Assembly: GCA_964058845.1 (NCBI GenBank)
Contig: CAXKVR010000424.1
Span: forward strand, 1-64,000
From: Carex sylvatica
Lineage: Eukaryota > Streptophyta > Magnoliopsida > Poales > Cyperaceae
Direction of reading: 5' to 3'
Length of the DNA stretch: 64,000 nucleotides
Positions 58,365-64,000 of the stretch are shown piece after piece. Made by a program: the position numbers and the translations under genes. The stretch's first letter is position 1. Each line of letters opens with the position of its first letter. The notes beneath the pieces are model-generated. The model saw only the letters and a program-made list of their open reading frames with translations. It did no database searches and was not told the DNA's origin.

Positions 58365-60493
58365 TGTCACACCCCGCGGCCCCACGAGACGTGACGGGTG
58401 CCTCCTGCCGTAGACATACGGTTGCCCGTATGCCTACAAGGCAATTACGATATAATAGAAAGTAAAACACACCAACAAAACAAACAAATAACTAAGAAAA
58501 ACAGTTCACAAATCCCAACTGGTCAGGTAATATCATACAAACCCGTATCTCGATGGATACGCATCACCAAATGACATAGAGAACACATATATATATACAA
58601 TCAAAACATAAATCTATACATGTCTCTAGTCACAATACCAGACAGCTAAGCAGCGGTGAAAACCAGGCCTACCGACCTCGTGTCTCTCTCGGATCCGCCG
58701 AACCGGTACCTGAAAAAGTTAACCCAAAAGAGGGGATGAGAATTGAATTCTCAGTGCGATAAATTGCCACAAATCGTCCCTGGACTTGCAATCAAAGATT
58801 ATATTCAAAAAGTAAACACAAATAAAGCTCAAATCAGTTTATAATCATATATAAACATAAATGCACAAACCCGACAACATTTATTCAAATGAAATCACAA
58901 ATCAGGAATTGCCAAGATGAAATTCAAGCACACAATATTTGGTTTAACTCGATTTCAGAATATCTGGTAGTAACTACAGATGTTCCACCAAACTGGACCC
59001 CAATTCGTTCCCACTCGTCTGTAGGGTTACAGACACCTACAGACGGCTGTACCAGGTAAAACCTTTTCTCATGACACTCATCTGTAGTTACAGGCTTAAC
59101 TGTTTAATTAAAAGTCTGGTTCTAATTCATATCCGGAAATCCATATAAATACAATTGACCATCCAAACGCATTACCCCCTGGGTAATGCCTCCGATACAC
59201 AGTCACCCATAACCAAAATCATAATACAAAGTCACTTACCCCTCGTCCCAACCGGTACTGGGAACTGCCGAGGGCCAGACGATCTAAAGCTTTAGAACAC
59301 TGAGCGTCACAGTCCATGCATAGACTTGACAAATCCGGATTCACTCCCTGAGTGACGTCATCACGGTGGATGACCATAATACCATATTCACCAACCGATG
59401 GTGATATAAAACACGGTGACTTTAATTCCAAAATCAGATCATTCAGATCAACACAAATAATAACCATACCAGCATGCAAATCAATCAGATTTAAACAATT
59501 CGAGTTTCACTTTATTTGGGCAATGCAATGCATATGAATCGAAACACAGTTTAATTACATGAATCAAAACACAGTTTAATTTCTGAATATAAACTATCAG
59601 ACAAGTCCAGAAACCCCGCACCTGAGTAATAGCACGCTCGACTAAGGCTCAGGCGTCTCGAACGACCCAGAAATCCTTTGCCTCGTATGATTACCACCTA
59701 TTTTACACGTTAAATTCGATTAACGCGTTCGATTAATATCCGATAGGTCAACACCATTACCAAACCCTAATTCGAATTCCAATTCAATCGGTAGGTTTTA
59801 ACGAAGTTATAACTCGATTAATTCCAACAATTTCCAGAGTTTCACATGAAACTATCATAATTCCTTTCCATTTCAATCCAACCCCAAAATCCTGGTTTAA
59901 TTCCAAATTCCACAAGCAAATCAATCCGATTATCGAGTTATAACGTTTCAAATCAAATTCGACTTCGAATTTCACCAAAATATATCAAATCAAATAAAAT
60001 TAGGGTTTCCAAAAGAAAAAGGAAGATAAATCGTATCAATTATCACAAATTAACAACTAATCGAGCTAGAACTCGATTACGAAACCCTAATCACAAGTTT
60101 CAACCGAAATCATTGCAAATCGAATAAATCGAATAAATTAGGATTTTCAAAAGAATTGAAAGGGAGAAAGATATACCAAATTGAAGCTTTATAATCGATC
60201 AGGGCTCGTCAATTCAGCTCGAATCTCGATTTTCCGGTCAGTTCGATCAGATTCCGCGTTCAATTTCTCTCTCTCTCTCTTTCCCTTTCTTGGTTCGGCC
60301 CTACCCTAGCTTCCACGAAAATTTTCTTTTACTTCGGTGGAGAAATGAAAGGAGAAGAAAGGTGATTTGTTGTAATAATTGGAATTTTGCAATTAAACCC
60401 TCCATCTTTGTTAATATTACCAAACTTTGATAATTTCACAAATAAGCTCTTATTTAAATGTTTTATTTATTATCTAAATTTCATAATGTCACA
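58365..60493 (-). repeat. 5' LTR of the gypsy element
   Basis: Same boundaries and sequence as 51256-53386 apart from the few differences noted there. It contains the element's promoter, which reads toward lower coordinates. Confidence 0.93.
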
Positions 60494-60498
60494 GTTAA

Positions 60499-61930
60499 CA
60501 TCTGTTATAAAAAAATATACTGAAATTTGGAAATCAAAGACCTCTTTCACAAAAAAGAAAAAAAAGAAAAAAAAAACCTTGTAACGAATTTCCTTTGTCT
60601 CATATGTACACAGACTAGATCTATAGTGGCTTCAATGTATCCTTTGATTATTTACTATCAATTTGATTATTTAGCAGATAGCTTTCACTTGCATTATTGG
60701 GGATTCGGAAACAAAGGATGAAATTGACTAGTATTGACTGAAATTTGATTTAGTATTTCAGTTTCAGACGACACTCGACAGAACAATAGATAAATCCAAA
60801 TATGGTTATTTGTGGTAGGGATGGAAATGTACGAGATTATCAAGAAATGCACCAGATTGTATGTAGGTGCACTAACATGAATAAGACTAGATAGCTAGCT
60901 AGATGTCACATGATTTTATCTATATGTTGTCTTGTTAAAATGCGGCGGTTCTAATCAAATCATGATCCATTTTTCTATATTGAATTTTGTTTGTCATGTT
61001 AAGTTCAGTGAATGGTTAGTTGATCAATTTAAATAGTCATAATAATATACGTCACAAATCACAATAATAACAATGATACAAACACTTTAAATTAGGAAGA
61101 TAATTGGTTATATCATAAAAGCTAAAACTTGAGAGAGAGGATGAAAAAATTGGATCAATAAAATTTTATTTGCTTAATCATACATACATCAAGTAATTTT
61201 ATTATTCTTCTTTTTTTTTAACATCTCGTATTAAATTCTCTTATAAAGCATAACAATTTTACAATTTGGTCCATTTATTTTAAATAAATAGACAGGAATA
61301 AAATATAAAAACCGACATGGCAGCCATGACAGCTAGCTTTTAGCAATGATAATTGCTCTTTAGGCGACAGAAGCCCTTTTATTAATTGAATCTCTTAGTC
61401 AAAGTAGACAGTTAATCAGAATTTTAGGCAACCAGCAATGGTGTAATCATTATCCATGAACACAATTTTATTAATCTCTTTGTGACCCACTCGGATAGCT
61501 CCAACCATAGATTTTTTATCTTAAAACGACAAAAGTCACATTTCTGCACTTATGGATAGAGTGAAAAAAACGTGTTGTGTTGTATCGTATTGTGATTAAC
61601 ATTTCGTGATTTTAATTTCGTGTTGTGCTGTGATTAAGTTTTTTTTTACATATTGTGCCGTGTCGTGATCAAAATATCAAAGGAAAGGTCACGGCACGTG
61701 AATAGTCATGCCACATGAGTCACACTATGTTCAAATTAACATGCCGTTACTAAACATGACATGCATGACTCGTGTGACTATTTGATCATAAAATTTAGAT
61801 TAGTTTATTCAAAATTCACTATTTAATCAAGATCTAATTGTTCTAATTATACGTGACGTGACCATTTGTCATGTTGTGCCGTGATTAGATCATGCCGTGC
61901 TAAATTTTTAAAAGATAGTCACAGCATATG
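60499..61930. other. Intergenic DNA right of the gypsy element
   Basis: AT-rich. 61560-61930 is rich in GTGTTGTG/GTCGTG/CACGGCAC words and may be a decayed DNA transposon. No gene recognised. Confidence 0.4.
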
Positions 61931-63350
61931 TCACACTCCGAGACAATCCACCACGTGTTTACACGTAAGGCGTGTACACATCACATACATTATCAATAAT
62001 AAATGTTCATGCAACATTTAACAATTTTTATAGTTTAAAGGGTCTCAGTGAAACATGTGGTTAAGTTTTTAGCATTATAATATCTAAGAAAAATATATGT
62101 GACGTATATGATGTTGCTTCTAGTGTTTCCGTTAATAGTCAATTAATATTGGGCCTTAATACATAATACCACACGACAAAATTCGCAGAAGATTAACGCC
62201 ATATCTGGACTTTACTCGAGGAATTCGCATCCTCCGAGATATCTCATATTTTGCACGACTTTTTGGAAAATCTCAACCGTTGAAATACGTTCTGCGCGAC
62301 CGATGTGCCCGGTGCCTATTTGGAGACATAGTAACAAGTTTTGCGTTTTATTCACAAATAAAATATTTTTTTAGAAAGTTAAACGAAGTCTTTTAACACC
62401 ACAAGTAGTTCAAATATATAACATAAATTCAATATGAGATCAAGACAAATATGACAAACAAATCGATAATTGTCATGTCAGTCAATATATCCACTTTCAA
62501 AGAGAACATTTAAAAGCCTTAACTAAAAATAAAATTAAAAAGGCACTTGAGCCGTCTGCTCGTTGTCCTGCTGATTCACATTCCTTCTATTTGTGCTCAT
62601 CGCCGGTTTTATCATTTTCTGGAACTCACATAAAAGTAAAAACGGGTGAGAGATCTAACAGTCTCTCAGTACGGAATTTATTTCCAATCCCGGATTTTGT
62701 AAAATTGACTTATTAACACAAATATGACATTTAAAAATATATCATCACATGCAATCTGACTAATGCATATTTAAAACACACACTTCTTTAGTTATCTTTC
62801 AAGTTTTCCGTTAATCCGTTCATTTGGCAATTCAATGGAAAATCCATCCAACATTGAAAAACTGCCAACCCGTTGGAAAAACCAACCAACAACAGGAGAC
62901 TTTCTCATTAGACGGGGAATCCACCCTACGCTAGATCTTGACCCGTGATAGGACCGCTTTCGCCTACAGTCACGTTAACGAGGGGTCTAGTCGAACCCAG
63001 ACCCAATGTATACATTCCAACATGAGTTCAACACGTGTTGGCCCCTTTATTTTAACTTATCTGTTACATTACATATTCATTTCATTTAACACTACACGAT
63101 GTCATGCTCAACACATCCTACTTATAAGTCTCATGATCGATATGAATAATCCTATTGTATCTCTAAACAAACCAAAGGGACGTTCGATTCAACATGCACA
63201 ATTTCAAAATTAAATAAATAAAATGCACACAAAATGGTAAATAACAATTGGACAATATCCAAAAAACCTGTACCTGTCGTAGTGTGGCAGTTCACTGTTG
63301 TCTCTATGTATTTTTCTACTTTGACACTCGGATCTAGATCATGAAACATG
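61931..63350 (-). mobile_element. Probable diverged gypsy LTR remnant
   Basis: Begins TGTCACACTCCGAGACAATCC, close to the start of the complete element's LTR, and follows a similar order of landmarks: a GGTGAGAGATCTAACAGTCTCTCAG-like block (compare the GATGAGAATTGAATTCTCAG-type block in the intact LTR), then a splice/leader-like segment. It is too diverged for the same family. The right border is not found, and no internal coding region is present in the window. Confidence 0.45.
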
Positions 63351-64000
63351 ACTTCTAGTTAATATTCATATACACTTCTCATTGAACAAAATTATATATA
63401 TTAATATTATAACTAGGCTTGTTTATAATAACTATAACTTTAGGGTCATAATCTCGGGTCTTTGGTGAAATTTTACTATTTAATATAAATAACATAATTA
63501 GAATCAATTTGTGAATATATACATAGTACGATGTATATGTTTTTATGTACTAGAGACAAACAATTTAATTAGTTTCAAGTCTGGAAGGTTAATTGTAAGT
63601 CAAATTCAAAATGTTAACAATAATGATAATCAAAGTAAATTGTATAGATCGAAATATTAATTCAGTGATGAGACGGAAGAAGAATATATTATATAAAATA
63701 CATATAATTAAATTAGTATTATGCTTTGATCAGTTATATACATATATTGTACGAAAATAGTATATGTTATATGAGATGAGGTCATGATTAAATCTCCTCA
63801 TCATTGTACAGTCTAAAAGATAGCAAGGAAAAATTAAAACATATTTAAAAAGGACATATATTCTCTCTTGCCGATTCTGACAGAAATAAAACAGACAAAA
63901 TACAAATATAAATATAAGAAATATTTTACTATCATTTAATAAATGAATTTACGAAATTCTATAACTTTCTTACAATCGAAATCATTATTCAATTCTACCG
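63351..64000. other. Intergenic AT-rich DNA to window end
   Basis: Nothing recognised. Confidence 0.5.

Larger units (their letters stand above)
51251..60498 (-). mobile_element. Full-length Ty3/gypsy chromovirus-type LTR retrotransposon
   Basis: The element spans 51256-60493 (9,238 bp), flanked by the 5-bp duplication GTTAA at 51251-51255 and 60494-60498. LTRs are 51256-53386 (2,131 bp) and 58365-60493 (2,129 bp), both TGTCACACC...TGTCACA. Transcription is on the minus strand, so the right-hand LTR is 5'. Order: 5' LTR, tRNA-iMet-type primer-binding site, one long Gag-Pol ORF, polypurine tract, 3' LTR. The ORF lacks internal breaks apart from an early amber stop near its end. It resembles the Tekay/Del branch of chromoviruses by long LTRs, Pol motifs and a C-terminal chromodomain-like end; clade placement is inference. 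Confidence 0.95.

Overview
The window looks like gene-poor, transposon-rich nuclear DNA of a flowering plant, most likely a eudicot. Genes have many short GT-AG introns, intergenic DNA is very AT-rich, and most of it can be traced to plant transposon superfamilies. Coordinates come from reading the sequence by eye against remembered family features; no search or alignment was run. I cannot name the species.

Five well-supported coding units are present. (1) Bases 1-5795, plus strand: the last 13 exons of VPS54, the GARP tethering-complex subunit; its 5' part lies outside the window. (2) Bases 9376-9723, minus strand: a small single-exon SIAMESE-related (SMR) cyclin-dependent-kinase inhibitor. 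(3) Bases 19361-24708, plus strand: a nine-exon CYP97C1/LUT1 carotenoid epsilon-ring hydroxylase, complete. (4) Bases 29889-33655, minus strand: a seven-exon, 698-residue C-terminal RING-HC protein, complete. (5) Bases 53478-58217, minus strand: the Gag-Pol polyprotein of a full-length Ty3/gypsy chromovirus-type retrotransposon (51256-60493) with near-identical 2.13-kb LTRs, a GTTAA target duplication, primer-binding site and polypurine tract. The four host genes act in unrelated processes (endosome-to-Golgi traffic, cell-cycle arrest, lutein synthesis, probable ubiquitin ligation); nothing suggests a functional cluster.

Most of the rest is transposon debris. It includes hAT elements with 8-bp duplications (8103-8451, 8516-8700, 27718-28553, 42168-42361 and weaker cases), Mutator-like fold-backs with 9-bp duplications (35918-36683 exact; 6957-7376 and 11468-11743 imperfect), a non-autonomous CACTA element (43515-44761), 5'-truncated LINEs (23376-23655, 36939-37986, 46790-47133), an AT-rich tandem repeat upstream of the hydroxylase (18343-18800), and LTR-like remnants at 47245-48416 and from 61931. 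A broken SAR1 GTPase fragment lies at 13401-13561, and a decayed copy of a VPS54 exon start lies inside a VPS54 intron.

I found no RNA genes, no CRISPR array and no convincing new multi-gene system. The items most worth follow-up are the VPS54 ghost exon, the SAR1 fragment, the long hairpin element at 35918-36683, the stop/splice-site overlap at the LUT1 3' end, and the very young gypsy insertion whose ORF ends a little early.
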